Source: an uncultured Pelagibacteraceae bacterium
GTDB lineage: Bacteria; Pseudomonadota; Alphaproteobacteria; Pelagibacterales; Pelagibacteraceae
NCBI GenBank assembly: GCA_902573905.1
Contig: CACGLL010000003.1
Coordinates: forward strand, 1-64,000
Length of the DNA stretch: 64,000 nucleotides
Reading direction: 5' to 3'
Shown here: positions 41,942-52,315 of the stretch, in pieces
How the letters are laid out: each line of letters opens with the position of its first letter
Numbering within the stretch: position 1 is the first letter of the stretch
The notes under the pieces: generated by a model
The model's database searches: none
What the model was told of the DNA's origin: nothing
The model's input: the letters and a program-made list of their open reading frames with translations, nothing else
Made by a program: the position numbers and the translations under genes

Positions 41942-43637
41942 AACAACTAATCAAAGAAGTTTTTATTTTGAAGATTATCTAGAAACAAATAAAAAATCAA
42001 AAAATTTTAAAAAATATAATAATTTTGAGGATAGAAATTATCTATTATTCTTTTTCTTTTTTTCTCTAATTACAATTTTCTCAATAAAAATAGCATTTAT
42101 TTCATTAAGCCAAAAAGAGATATTGGGCTTTAATAATCAAAATTCCAAATTTAACTTACTAAGGAGAGATATAGTTGACAGAAATGGTATAATAATTTCT
42201 AGAAATATAAACGCATATCATGCTGCGGTTAATCCAAAATTAGTTAAAGATAAAAAAAATTTTTTAATAAAATTAAGATTAATTTTCCCCAATCTTCCGA
42301 TTGATGAGATTAGACAAAAACTTAATGGGAAAAAATATTTTCGTATTAAAACAAGGATAACTCAAAATGAAAAACAAAAACTTTGGTCATTAGGAGAAAA
42401 AGCAATAAAATTTGAACCATTTCAAGCCAGAATGTACACACATGGAGATCTATTTAGCCATGTTATAGGCCAAGTCGATTATGATAATTTTGGAATTTCA
42501 GGACTTGAAAAATATTTTGATAAAGAATTAAAAAGTAAAAATTTAAAAGATACTCCATTAGAGTTAACTTTAGATAGCAACATTCAATATATAATTAACA
42601 AAGAATTAAGCGAAGCTGTAAAAACTTTTGATGCTTCAGGTGCTGCAGCTTTATTAATGAACGTAAATAATGGTGATATATTATCTTTAGTTTCTTTACC
42701 TAATTTCAATATAAATCAACGTAAAACCATTACAGACAAAAATTATATTAATAAAATTACAAAAGGTGTTTATGAATTAGGATCCATTTTTAAAACCTTT
42801 ACTGTAGCATTAGCTCTTGAAAGAAATATTGTTAAAAAGGATACAGTTATTGAAAACATTCCCAGAAAATTGAAATGCTCTATTCATGAAATTACTGATA
42901 TGAAAGAACATCCAAGCAACCTTTCAACAGAGGAAATTTTAGTAAGATCTTCAAATGTTGGATCAGTTATTTTAGCTCAAAAAATAGGTGAGGATGTTTT
43001 CAAAAAATTTATAAAAAATACTAATTTAACAAAAGTTCCAGACATTGAACTTGAAGAAGTTGGGGCTCCTCATGAGATAAAATGGAATAAATGCAAGATC
43101 GAAACGGTTTCTTTTGGCCATGGAATAACAACCACCCCTCTTCAAGCCACAACGTTATATGCCAGTCTCACTAATGGAGGAAATTTAGTCACTCCTAGTT
43201 TAATAAAAGAGAGAAATAAAATTGAAACAAAAAAAATTATATCTAATGAAACAAGTAAAGAAATATCAAGTATTCTGAGGCAAGTTGTTAGTAGCGAAAA
43301 TGGAACAGCAAGTTTAGCAGATATAGATGGGTATTATGTAGGAGGAAAAACAGGGACTGCAGAAAGCTACGGAAACAATAAACAAAGAATAAATTCATTT
43401 ATTTCTGTTTTTCCCACAAAAAAACCAAACTATTCATTATTTGTTATGTTAGAAAATCCAAAACTAAATAAAGATCTAATTTATAATTATCGTGGAATAA
43501 AAACTAAAGCACCATATAATACCTCTGGTTGGAATTCTGTTTATGTTGCTGGCAAAATAATAGAAAAAATTGGACCAATTTTAGCCATAAATAATAAGGA
43601 TTTTTTAAACCAATATGTTGTTGAAAAATTTAATTAA
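41916..43637 (+). CDS. ftsI: Peptidoglycan transpeptidase FtsI (PBP3)
   Basis: RRDIVDRNGIIISRN, YELGSIFKTFTVALALE (SxxK), SSNVGS (SxN), GGKTGTAE (KTG). Confidence 0.95.
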   Translation: MKKKSGKNKTTNQRSFYFEDYLETNKKSKNFKKYNNFEDRNYLLFFFFFSLITIFSIKIAFISLSQKEILGFNNQNSKFNLLRRDIVDRNGIIISRNINAYHAAVNPKLVKDKKNFLIKLRLIFPNLPIDEIRQKLNGKKYFRIKTRITQNEKQKLWSLGEKAIKFEPFQARMYTHGDLFSHVIGQVDYDNFGISGLEKYFDKELKSKNLKDTPLELTLDSNIQYIINKELSEAVKTFDASGAAALLMNVNNGDILSLVSLPNFNINQRKTITDKNYINKITKGVYELGSIFKTFTVALALERNIVKKDTVIENIPRKLKCSIHEITDMKEHPSNLSTEEILVRSSNVGSVILAQKIGEDVFKKFIKNTNLTKVPDIELEEVGAPHEIKWNKCKIETVSFGHGITTTPLQATTLYASLTNGGNLVTPSLIKERNKIETKKIISNETSKEISSILRQVVSSENGTASLADIDGYYVGGKTGTAESYGNNKQRINSFISVFPTKKPNYSLFVMLENPKLNKDLIYNYRGIKTKAPYNTSGWNSVYVAGKIIEKIGPILAINNKDFLNQYVVEKFN

Positions 43638-46371
43638 AGAAATCCCTTTTAATACAAGAAATATTTCAATTAATGGAATTTCATCAAATAGTAATAGCAC
43701 AAAAAAAAATTATATCTTTTTTGCCATCAAAGGAAAAAAGGAGAATGGTGAAAATTTTATCAAACAAGCAATTAAAAAAGGAGCCTCCGTCATAATTTGT
43801 TCAAATAAATGTAAATTCAAAGATAAAAATATACTAGTAATTAAAAAGAAAAATGTAAGAAACTTTTTGAGCGAAATTGCCTCTAGGTTTTATAACTTAA
43901 AACCGAAAAACATAATTGCTGTTACCGGCACTAATGGAAAAACATCTGTTGCTGATATGTTTTATCAATTATTTAGGTTAAACAATAAATCTGTTGCTTC
44001 AATTGGAACGTTGGGAATTAAATATAATAATAAATTTTTAAAAACAAGTCTGACATCACCTGACACGATATCATTACATAAGACTCTTAACTTTCTTAAA
44101 AAAAAAAAAATTGAAAATGTAATTATCGAAGCTTCAAGTCATGGTTTGCATCAAGAGAGACTTCATCATATAGATTTTAAATCAGCTGTTTTTACTAACT
44201 TTAGTCAAGACCATTTGGACTATCATAAGAATATGAAAGCATATTTGAATGCTAAGCTTATTTTATTTAGAAAAATTTTGAGAAAAAAAACTAAAATAAT
44301 TTCAGATAAGGATATTTTACCATTTAAAATCTTAAAAAAAATATCCAAAAAAAGAGGATTAAAATTAGTTGATATAAATAATGAGTTTTTAAAAGTTAAA
44401 AACCAATTACCTGCTTTTCCAGATTTTAAGAAAAAGAATTTAGCGATGGCAATTTTAGCTGCGAAAATATGTAGACTAAAAGATCATTTAATTTACGGAA
44501 AAATAAAAAAAATCAATGATGTAAATGGAAGATTGGAATTAGTAAAAAGATTTCCAAATAAAGTAAAAGTTTTTTTAGATTATGCTCACACCCCAGATGC
44601 CCTTTTAAAAACTTTAGAGTGTTTTAAAAATGAAAATAAAAAAAATATATCTATTGTTTTTGGCTGTGGAGGAGATAGAGATAAAAAAAAAAGACCATTA
44701 ATGGCTAGGATAGCAAATAAATATTGCAGTAAAATTTATATAACAGATGACAATCCAAGGAATGAAGACCCTCAAAAAATTAGAAAAGAACTCTTGAAAT
44801 ATATTCCAAGAAAAAAAAGTTTTAATATTGGAAATAGACGTTCCGCTATTGAAGAATCTATTAAAAAGGCAATTCCTGGAGAAATAATATTAGTAGCAGG
44901 AAAAGGACATGAAGAAATTCAAATTTATAAAAATAAAATTTATAAAATATCTGATAAAAAAATTATAAAAGGAACCATTATAAAATCAAAAAAATTCTCT
45001 AAAAAAAAATTTAATTATTTTGAAAACAATTCAATTCTACAAAAAATTACGGGTTATAAAAAATTTATCAATTTTGACGGATTATCCACTGATACTAGAT
45101 TAATAAAAAAGGGTAATTTATTTTTAACACTCAAAGGCAAAAAAAATAATGGAAATAAATTTGTTAAAGACGCTTTAAAAAAAGGTGCAAGCTGTGTTGT
45201 ATCTGAATCTCCAAAAAAAATTGGAAATAACATAATCAAGGTAAAAAATGCTATCTCATTTTTAAATTCCTTTGCAAAACTAAAACGTGAAAAATCTTCT
45301 GCAAATATAATTGCTATTACTGGAAGTGCTGGAAAAACATCTCTAAAAAATTTGCTAGGTCAGTTACTAAAAAAATTTGGTGAAACGTATTTTTCACCAA
45401 AATCTTTTAACAATCACTTAGGCGTTCCTATAAGTTTATCTAATTTAAGCTCATTCGATAAATACGGTGTTTTCGAAGTTGGAATGAGTAAGGCCGGAGA
45501 AATTAAACACTTGTCAAAATTAATAAGACCTCATTTAGGTATAATTACCAATATTGGTGAAGCACATTTAGAAAATTTTAAAAATGTAAAAGGAATAGCT
45601 AAAGCGAAATCTGAAATAATAGAAAGCATCAAAAGAGGTGGAAAAATTATTTTGAATAGAGATGATAAATTTTTCAATTTTCTATACCAAAAAGCAAAAT
45701 CCTTTAATCTTGAAATAATTACTTTTGGCAAACATAGAGAGTCAAATATCTTATTGAAAAAGATTAATGAAAAAAATGGAAATTCAAAAATTTTTGTAAA
45801 TATAGATAATCATAGTTTAATTTATGAATTTAGAGATATTAATATTTATAATATTCTGGCAAGCTTAGCTGCACTGCATGCATTAAAAATTGATATCAAA
45901 AAGATAAAATCACTAATAAAGAATTTACAACCATCGTCTGGAAGAGGAAAAAAATATAATATTTTAAGATATAAGAAAAAATTTAGATTTATCGATGAAA
46001 GTTATAATGCAAACCCATTATCAGTAAAAAATGCCATTTTAAGATTTAAATCATTTAAAAAAGAAAAATTTAAAAAATATTTAGTATTGGGCGACATGTT
46101 GGAATTAGGCCAAAAATCGAGAAAATATCATGAAGAAATTTCAAAAGTTATTAACAATTCTGATATCGACAAAGTATTCGTTAAGGGAAAACAAACTATA
46201 TTCACCTATAAGAATCTAAATAAAAATAAAAGAGGAAATATTTTGCAAAACACAGAGGATATAGACTTAAACTTGAGAAACATAATTTCTAATAATGATT
46301 ATTTAATGATTAAAGGATCTAATGCTACAGGTTTAAACAACTATAGTAAAAATATTATAAAAGGAATTTAA
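43615..46371 (+). CDS. murEF: MurE-MurF fusion
   Basis: 918 aa with two Mur ligase units: AVTGTNGKTSVADMF...DDNPRNEDP (MurE, meso-DAP type) then AITGSAGKTSLKNLL...FEVGMSKAGEI...DESYNANPLSVK (MurF). Confidence 0.93.
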   Translation: MLLKNLIKEIPFNTRNISINGISSNSNSTKKNYIFFAIKGKKENGENFIKQAIKKGASVIICSNKCKFKDKNILVIKKKNVRNFLSEIASRFYNLKPKNIIAVTGTNGKTSVADMFYQLFRLNNKSVASIGTLGIKYNNKFLKTSLTSPDTISLHKTLNFLKKKKIENVIIEASSHGLHQERLHHIDFKSAVFTNFSQDHLDYHKNMKAYLNAKLILFRKILRKKTKIISDKDILPFKILKKISKKRGLKLVDINNEFLKVKNQLPAFPDFKKKNLAMAILAAKICRLKDHLIYGKIKKINDVNGRLELVKRFPNKVKVFLDYAHTPDALLKTLECFKNENKKNISIVFGCGGDRDKKKRPLMARIANKYCSKIYITDDNPRNEDPQKIRKELLKYIPRKKSFNIGNRRSAIEESIKKAIPGEIILVAGKGHEEIQIYKNKIYKISDKKIIKGTIIKSKKFSKKKFNYFENNSILQKITGYKKFINFDGLSTDTRLIKKGNLFLTLKGKKNNGNKFVKDALKKGASCVVSESPKKIGNNIIKVKNAISFLNSFAKLKREKSSANIIAITGSAGKTSLKNLLGQLLKKFGETYFSPKSFNNHLGVPISLSNLSSFDKYGVFEVGMSKAGEIKHLSKLIRPHLGIITNIGEAHLENFKNVKGIAKAKSEIIESIKRGGKIILNRDDKFFNFLYQKAKSFNLEIITFGKHRESNILLKKINEKNGNSKIFVNIDNHSLIYEFRDINIYNILASLAALHALKIDIKKIKSLIKNLQPSSGRGKKYNILRYKKKFRFIDESYNANPLSVKNAILRFKSFKKEKFKKYLVLGDMLELGQKSRKYHEEISKVINNSDIDKVFVKGKQTIFTYKNLNKNKRGNILQNTEDIDLNLRNIISNNDYLMIKGSNATGLNNYSKNIIKGI

Positions 46372-47457
46372 ATGCTTTTCAGTCTTTTAACATCTTTAGT
46401 TGATCAATACTCATTTTTAAATGTTTTTAAATATCTGACATTTAGGACCGGATTATCTGTTGTAACTTCTTTGTTAGTTGTTTTTATTATTGGAGGACCA
46501 CTTATCAAGTTATTTTCAGAAAAAATGATTACTGGCCCTATCAGACAGGATGGTCCAATTGATCATATTATAAAAAAGTCTGGTACACCCACAATGGGAG
46601 GAGTGATAATTATTATTGGAATTATTTCTGGTACGTTGTTATGGGCTGATTTAACAAATATATATGTTTGGGTACTAATATTTGTGTCTTTATCTTTAGG
46701 AGGTTTAGGACTGGCAGATGATATTCTAAAGATAAAATACAAGAATTCTAGAGGACTTAAATCAAGTTTAAAATTTCTTGGTCAATTAATTATAGGTATT
46801 ATAACTTTAACATTATTAATTAAATTTTCCAATCACGAATATCTATACAATCTTTATTTTCCATTTTTTAAAAATTTAATTTGGCAAATGGGTCTATTTT
46901 TTATTCCATTCGGATTATTTGTGATAATTGGAGCATCTAACGCAGTAAATTTGACTGATGGTTTAGATGGACTTGCTACTGTACCTGTAATGTTAGTAGC
47001 ACTTTCTTTTACATTAATTTCCTATGTCGTAGGAAACACAATTTTCTCTGAATATTTGCAAATACAATATATTCCGGATGTTGGAGAATTGTCTATTTTT
47101 TGTGGTTCAGTTGTGGGAGCATGTTTAGGTTTTCTTTGGTATAATGCTCCTCCTGCAAAAATTTTCATGGGTGACACTGGCTCACTTTCATTAGGAGGGT
47201 CATTAGCGGCTATCGCAATTATTGTAAAACATGAAATAGTTTTAGCTATTATAGGCGGTTTATTTGTTTTAGAAACAGTTTCTGTAATCATCCAAGTACT
47301 ATCATTTAAATTAACTGGAAAAAGAATATTTAAGATGGCCCCAATTCACCACCATTTCGAAAAAAAAGGTTGGGCAGAGTCTACAATTGTAATTAGATTT
47401 TGGATTATTGCCATAATCTTAGCATTGATTGGACTAGCAACATTAAAATTAAGGTAA
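46372..47457 (+). CDS. mraY: Phospho-MurNAc-pentapeptide transferase
   Basis: GTPTMGGVIIIIG, NLTDGLDGLATVPVM, FMGDTGSLSLGGSLAAIAI, APIHHHFEKKGWAE. Confidence 0.97.
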   Translation: MLFSLLTSLVDQYSFLNVFKYLTFRTGLSVVTSLLVVFIIGGPLIKLFSEKMITGPIRQDGPIDHIIKKSGTPTMGGVIIIIGIISGTLLWADLTNIYVWVLIFVSLSLGGLGLADDILKIKYKNSRGLKSSLKFLGQLIIGIITLTLLIKFSNHEYLYNLYFPFFKNLIWQMGLFFIPFGLFVIIGASNAVNLTDGLDGLATVPVMLVALSFTLISYVVGNTIFSEYLQIQYIPDVGELSIFCGSVVGACLGFLWYNAPPAKIFMGDTGSLSLGGSLAAIAIIVKHEIVLAIIGGLFVLETVSVIIQVLSFKLTGKRIFKMAPIHHHFEKKGWAESTIVIRFWIIAIILALIGLATLKLR

Positions 47458-47458
47458 G

Positions 47459-48736
47459 ATGTTCAAAACTCCTAAACTCAAAGAACATTCGTTCCTTGTT
47501 TATGGGCTTGGAATAACCGGTAGTTCTGTAATTAATTTTTTTAAAAAGAAAAAAATTTCAAATTTCAAGGTTTACGATGACAAACATAAAAACCTTTTTA
47601 AAAGTTATAGGACAAAAAATCTTAATAAAACATTAAAGCAAGTAGACTATATTGTATTGTCTCCAGGAATTAGCTTAAATAAAAACAAATATCTCCAGAA
47701 ATATAAAAAAAAAATTATAACTGATTTAGATTTATTTTATTTAGATAGAGAAAAATTTAAAAGCATTGTTGTAACAGGAACAAATGGAAAATCAACCACG
47801 TGTAAATTACTTGACCACGTCTTAAAAAAAAATAAATTTAAATGTTTATTGGGAGGGAATATAGGTAAGCCTTTACTAAGTTTAAACAAAGTAAATAATA
47901 GTTTTGTAATAATAGAAGCCTCATCTTTTCAACTTTCACATTCAAAATTTATTTGTCCAGACTTTGCTCTTTTTCTAAATTTTACTAACGATCATTTAGA
48001 TTGGCATGGAAGCACAAAAGAATATTTAAATGCAAAACTTAAAATATTTAAAAATCAAAATAAAAATCAATATGCTTTTATAAACAAAAAATTGAAGATA
48101 GCTTTTAAAAAGAAAAATTTTAAAAGTAAATTAATTACTTCAAAAATAAGGGATTATAAAAAAATAAAGTATAAAATTAAAAATAGTTATTTAGCTTCTA
48201 ATATTAACGATGAAAATGTAAGCTTTGTTTTTGAATTTTCTAAAATAATTAATATAAGCCAAAAATCATTTGTTAAATCTATTCAATCTTTTAAAGGTTT
48301 AGAGCACAGATTTGAAATTTTTATGAAAAAAAAAAATGTTACTTTTATTAACGACTCTAAGGCGACAACTTGTGAGTCTGCTATTACCGCTATATCTGGC
48401 TTAAAAAATGTTTTTTGGATATTGGGGGGTCTTCCAAAAAAAGGAGATAAAATTAATTTATTTAATTACAAAGAAAATATTATAAAATGTTATTTAATTG
48501 GAAAAAACATAAATTTTTTCAAAAAACAGATACAAGGAAAGGTTTCTTTCTCAATTTCAAAAACCCTTAAGAACGCAATCAATCAAATAGTAAAAGATTA
48601 TACATTTTATAAGAGAAAAAAGTGCTTAATTTTATTAAGTCCAGCAGCAGCATCATTTGATCAATTTAAAAATTTTGAAACAAGAGGAACTGAGTTTAAA
48701 AAATTATGTAGAAAATATGCAAGAAAATTCATTTAA
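47459..48736 (+). CDS. murD: UDP-MurNAc-L-alanine-D-glutamate ligase
   Basis: YGLGITGSSVINFF, VTGTNGKSTTCKLL, FINDSKATT, SPAAASFDQFKNFETRG. Confidence 0.96.
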   Translation: MFKTPKLKEHSFLVYGLGITGSSVINFFKKKKISNFKVYDDKHKNLFKSYRTKNLNKTLKQVDYIVLSPGISLNKNKYLQKYKKKIITDLDLFYLDREKFKSIVVTGTNGKSTTCKLLDHVLKKNKFKCLLGGNIGKPLLSLNKVNNSFVIIEASSFQLSHSKFICPDFALFLNFTNDHLDWHGSTKEYLNAKLKIFKNQNKNQYAFINKKLKIAFKKKNFKSKLITSKIRDYKKIKYKIKNSYLASNINDENVSFVFEFSKIINISQKSFVKSIQSFKGLEHRFEIFMKKKNVTFINDSKATTCESAITAISGLKNVFWILGGLPKKGDKINLFNYKENIIKCYLIGKNINFFKKQIQGKVSFSISKTLKNAINQIVKDYTFYKRKKCLILLSPAAASFDQFKNFETRGTEFKKLCRKYARKFI

Positions 48737-49844
48737 ATTTTTCATACTAAATTATTGGAGAAGTATTGATAAAAAAATCTTATTTTGTTTTTTGATACTG
48801 TTTTTTTTAGGATTATTTTTCTCATTTTCATCAACATCATCGCTTGCTGGAGAAAGATTAAACAAAGATTATTATTTCTTTTTTACTAAACATTTAATTT
48901 TTACAGTTTTAGCAATATCAGTCATGATGTTAATTTCATTTATTAGAACAGAAGTATTGATTAAACTTGTTATTCCAGCTTTTGTAGTTTCCTTTATTTT
49001 TTTGGTGATGGTTCCAATACTTGGGATAGAGGCAAAAGGAGCTAAAAGATGGTTAAATCTGTATTTTTTTAATTTACAGCCTATAGAAATATTAAAACCA
49101 TTATTCATTTTGATAACAGTAAAGATACTTACTTATAAAAATTTTCAAAACTCTCACATAAAATATCTTTTAAGTTTCATACTTTTAAGTTGTATTATCA
49201 TTTTATTAATCGATCAGCCTGATTTAGGACAGTCAATATTATTAACTAGTAGCTGGATCGCAACTGTTTTTGTATCTGGAGTTAGCTTAATATATATTGG
49301 AATTTTTCTTGCAATTTTTTTAATACTATTTAGCTCACTTTTATTCTTCTTACCCGAAAAGTTTGGATATATTACTAGTCGTTTAATTTCATTTTTTGAT
49401 CCTAGCCAAGGTGATAAATTTCAATCATTTTCAGCACTTGATGCAATTAAACTTGGAGGTTTAACTGGTCAAGGAATGGGTGAAGGTATTTTAAAAGAGA
49501 GCGTTCCAGAAGCTCATACCGATTACGTAATCGCTGTAATTTCTGAAGAATTCGGTTCTTTAGCTTCAATTATTATAATTATAATTTTTTTATATATATC
49601 ATTTAGGATTATAAAAAGTTGCTTTAATCAGGATAATGAATTTATTAAGATTTCTTTAAGTGGCTTAGCATCTTTATTAATCTTTCAAACTTTTATACAT
49701 GCAGGGGTAAATACTAATTTATTGCCGACAACTGGAATGACTTTACCTTTTTTGAGTTATGGTGGATCTTCTTTGATGAGTAACGCGATTTTAGCTGGCC
49801 TAGTTTTAAATTATACTAAAAATAAAACTTATTTATATGACTAA
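48717..49844 (+). CDS. ftsW: Lipid II polymerase FtsW (SEDS family)
   Basis: GAKRWLNLYFFNLQPIEILKP, QPDLGQSIL, GVNTNLLPTTGMTLPFLSYGGSSLMSN; internal ATG at 48717 preferred to ORF start 48657. Confidence 0.95.
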   Translation: MQENSFKFFILNYWRSIDKKILFCFLILFFLGLFFSFSSTSSLAGERLNKDYYFFFTKHLIFTVLAISVMMLISFIRTEVLIKLVIPAFVVSFIFLVMVPILGIEAKGAKRWLNLYFFNLQPIEILKPLFILITVKILTYKNFQNSHIKYLLSFILLSCIIILLIDQPDLGQSILLTSSWIATVFVSGVSLIYIGIFLAIFLILFSSLLFFLPEKFGYITSRLISFFDPSQGDKFQSFSALDAIKLGGLTGQGMGEGILKESVPEAHTDYVIAVISEEFGSLASIIIIIIFLYISFRIIKSCFNQDNEFIKISLSGLASLLIFQTFIHAGVNTNLLPTTGMTLPFLSYGGSSLMSNAILAGLVLNYTKNKTYLYD

Positions 49845-50931
49845 AAAAAAAATATTGATTGCAACAGGAGGCACTGGAGGACATATTTTTCCTGCATTAA
49901 GTTTAGCAAAAAATCTAATTAAAAAAAATTATGATATTACACTTACTTCTGACAAAAGAGGTTTAAAATACCTTAGGGATACAAATGGGATAAATTTAAA
50001 AAAAATAACTTCATCTCCCTTGCTAAAAAAAAATATCTTTATATTAATATATTCTGTATTGTTGATTTGTTACTCAACAGTGAAATCCCTTTTTTTACTT
50101 TCATTAAGTAGACCTCACTTAATTATAGGGATGGGGGGATACTCTTCATTTCCTGTTTGTACTGCTGCAACAATTTTAAGAATAAAATTTATCATTTATG
50201 AAAATAATTTAATTATAGGAAAAGCTAATAAATATTTGCTCGATTTTGCAGAAAAGGTTTTTGTTTCGTACAAAGATCTTAAGGGAATAAAAGAAAAAAA
50301 TAAAAAAAAGGTAATTCAAGTTGGCAATATAATTAGACAGGAAATAATTGAATTTAATAATTATGAGGATTTGAAAAATGAATTTGATATTATAAATATT
50401 CTAGTTCTTGGAGGCAGCCAGGGGGCCAAAATTTTTGCAGAAAAGTTACCACAAGTTTTTAAAGACCTAAAAGAAAGCGGAATACCTTTAACAGTTTATC
50501 AACAGTGTCAAACAAATCAGGAAGATGTGTTATCCAAATTTTATAAAAATCATAATATAAAATTTGAAATATTTAATTTTACAAATAAAATTTCTGATTA
50601 TTATAGTAAATCAAATCTGGTAATTACAAGATCCGGAGCTTCGGCTTTAGGAGAATTAATAAATGTTAAAATTCCATTAATCGCTATTCCACTACCAACC
50701 TCTGCTGATAATCATCAATACATAAATGCAAAATTTTACGAAACAAAAGGAATGTGTTTTCTTTTAGAAGAAAAAAATATTTCTAAAGATTTATATAAGC
50801 TTATTTCCTCTAATTTTAAAGATAACACAAAGTTTAATAGTATTATATTAAATCAAAGACAATATTCTGACAAAGATATTTTCAATAAATTAAATTTTAA
50901 TATAGAAAAAATTATTAATGAAAAAAATTAA
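49837..50931 (+). CDS. murG: Lipid II synthase MurG
   Basis: ATGGTGGHIFPALSLA, GMGGYSSFPVCTAA, VLGGSQGAKIFAE, ITRSGASALGELI. Confidence 0.96.
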   Translation: MTKKKILIATGGTGGHIFPALSLAKNLIKKNYDITLTSDKRGLKYLRDTNGINLKKITSSPLLKKNIFILIYSVLLICYSTVKSLFLLSLSRPHLIIGMGGYSSFPVCTAATILRIKFIIYENNLIIGKANKYLLDFAEKVFVSYKDLKGIKEKNKKKVIQVGNIIRQEIIEFNNYEDLKNEFDIINILVLGGSQGAKIFAEKLPQVFKDLKESGIPLTVYQQCQTNQEDVLSKFYKNHNIKFEIFNFTNKISDYYSKSNLVITRSGASALGELINVKIPLIAIPLPTSADNHQYINAKFYETKGMCFLLEEKNISKDLYKLISSNFKDNTKFNSIILNQRQYSDKDIFNKLNFNIEKIINEKN

Positions 50932-52315
50932 TTTAGGCCAAAAAGACATAATTCATTTTATAGGTATTGGCGGTATCGGCATGAGTGGGCTAGCTCAAAT
51001 AATGAAAAATATGGGATTTAGAGTTCAAGGAAGTGATCAAACAAAAAATAAAAATATAATTTCCTGTATTAAAAATGGAATTAAAACTTTTATAGGTCAC
51101 TCATCTAAAAATCTAATAGGAGCAACTATAGTAGTCAAATCTACAGCAATAAAAAAAAATAATATTGAAATTAAGTTTGCTAAAAAAAATAAAATTCCAA
51201 TTTATAACAGAGCTGAAGTTTTGGCAGATGCAGTATCATTGAAGAAAAATATAATTATTACAGGCTCTCATGGAAAAACCACCACAACATCTTTAGTTGG
51301 AAAAATATTAACTGATCAAAAATTAGATCCTACAATAATTAATGGTGGAGTAATTAATTCTTTTAAAAGTAACGCAAAATTAGGGAAAGGAGATTGGGCA
51401 ATTCTTGAAGCTGATGAGTCTGATGGAAGTTTTTTAAAATTACCAATTAACTATTCTATTGTTACTAATATTGATTATGAGCACTTAGATTACTACAAAA
51501 ATTATTCAAATTTGGAAAAATCTTTTATAGAGTTTATAAATAAAACTCCACCTACAGGTAAATCTGTTATTTGTACCGACAATCATAATATTAATAAGAT
51601 TTTAAAAAGAATAAAAAATAAAAATATAGTTACTTATGGAGAAAATAGTCTAGCAAACTATCAAGTATCAAAAATTAAATATCACTACGAAAGTACAAAA
51701 TTTAATTTAAGCTTTAAAGATAAGAGCAAAAGTTTAAAAACAATTAAAAATATAAATGTTAAGTTATTAGGAAAACATAATGTATTGAATGCTGTAGCAG
51801 CACTGATAGTTTGTTTAAATTTAGGTGTAAACCAAAATACAATAAAAAAATCGCTTAAAAATTTTTCTGGTGTCCAAAGAAGAATGACTAAAGTATTTTC
51901 AAAGAATAAAAATGATTTTTACGATGATTATGCTCATCATCCCACAGAAATAAGCTCAATATTAGATGGAGTAAGGAATGTAAATCAAAAAAGAAAAATT
52001 ATAAGTGTTTTTGAACCTCATAGATACTCCAGAGTTATCTCATTAAAAAATGAATTTTCGAAATGTTTCAAAAAATCTAATTTGGTAGTCGTTTGTCCCC
52101 TATATGCTGCTGGTGAAAAAAGAGACCCAAAATTTAATATCAATAACTTTTCTGCTTTAATCGCTAAAAATTCTTCGACTCAAGTAGTAATGGTCAAAAA
52201 CGAAATAGAACTTCGTAATTTTTTTAAAAAAAACTTAATTAGCAATGAAATAATTATTGGGATGGGTGCAGGACTAATTTCTAAATGGATTTACAGACTT
52301 AAAATTTCTTTATGA
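50918..52315 (+). CDS. murC: UDP-MurNAc-L-alanine ligase
   Basis: HFIGIGGIGMSGLAQIM, ITGSHGKTTTTSLV, EADESDGSFLKL, DDYAHHPTEI. Confidence 0.97.
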   Translation: MKKINLGQKDIIHFIGIGGIGMSGLAQIMKNMGFRVQGSDQTKNKNIISCIKNGIKTFIGHSSKNLIGATIVVKSTAIKKNNIEIKFAKKNKIPIYNRAEVLADAVSLKKNIIITGSHGKTTTTSLVGKILTDQKLDPTIINGGVINSFKSNAKLGKGDWAILEADESDGSFLKLPINYSIVTNIDYEHLDYYKNYSNLEKSFIEFINKTPPTGKSVICTDNHNINKILKRIKNKNIVTYGENSLANYQVSKIKYHYESTKFNLSFKDKSKSLKTIKNINVKLLGKHNVLNAVAALIVCLNLGVNQNTIKKSLKNFSGVQRRMTKVFSKNKNDFYDDYAHHPTEISSILDGVRNVNQKRKIISVFEPHRYSRVISLKNEFSKCFKKSNLVVVCPLYAAGEKRDPKFNINNFSALIAKNSSTQVVMVKNEIELRNFFKKNLISNEIIIGMGAGLISKWIYRLKISL

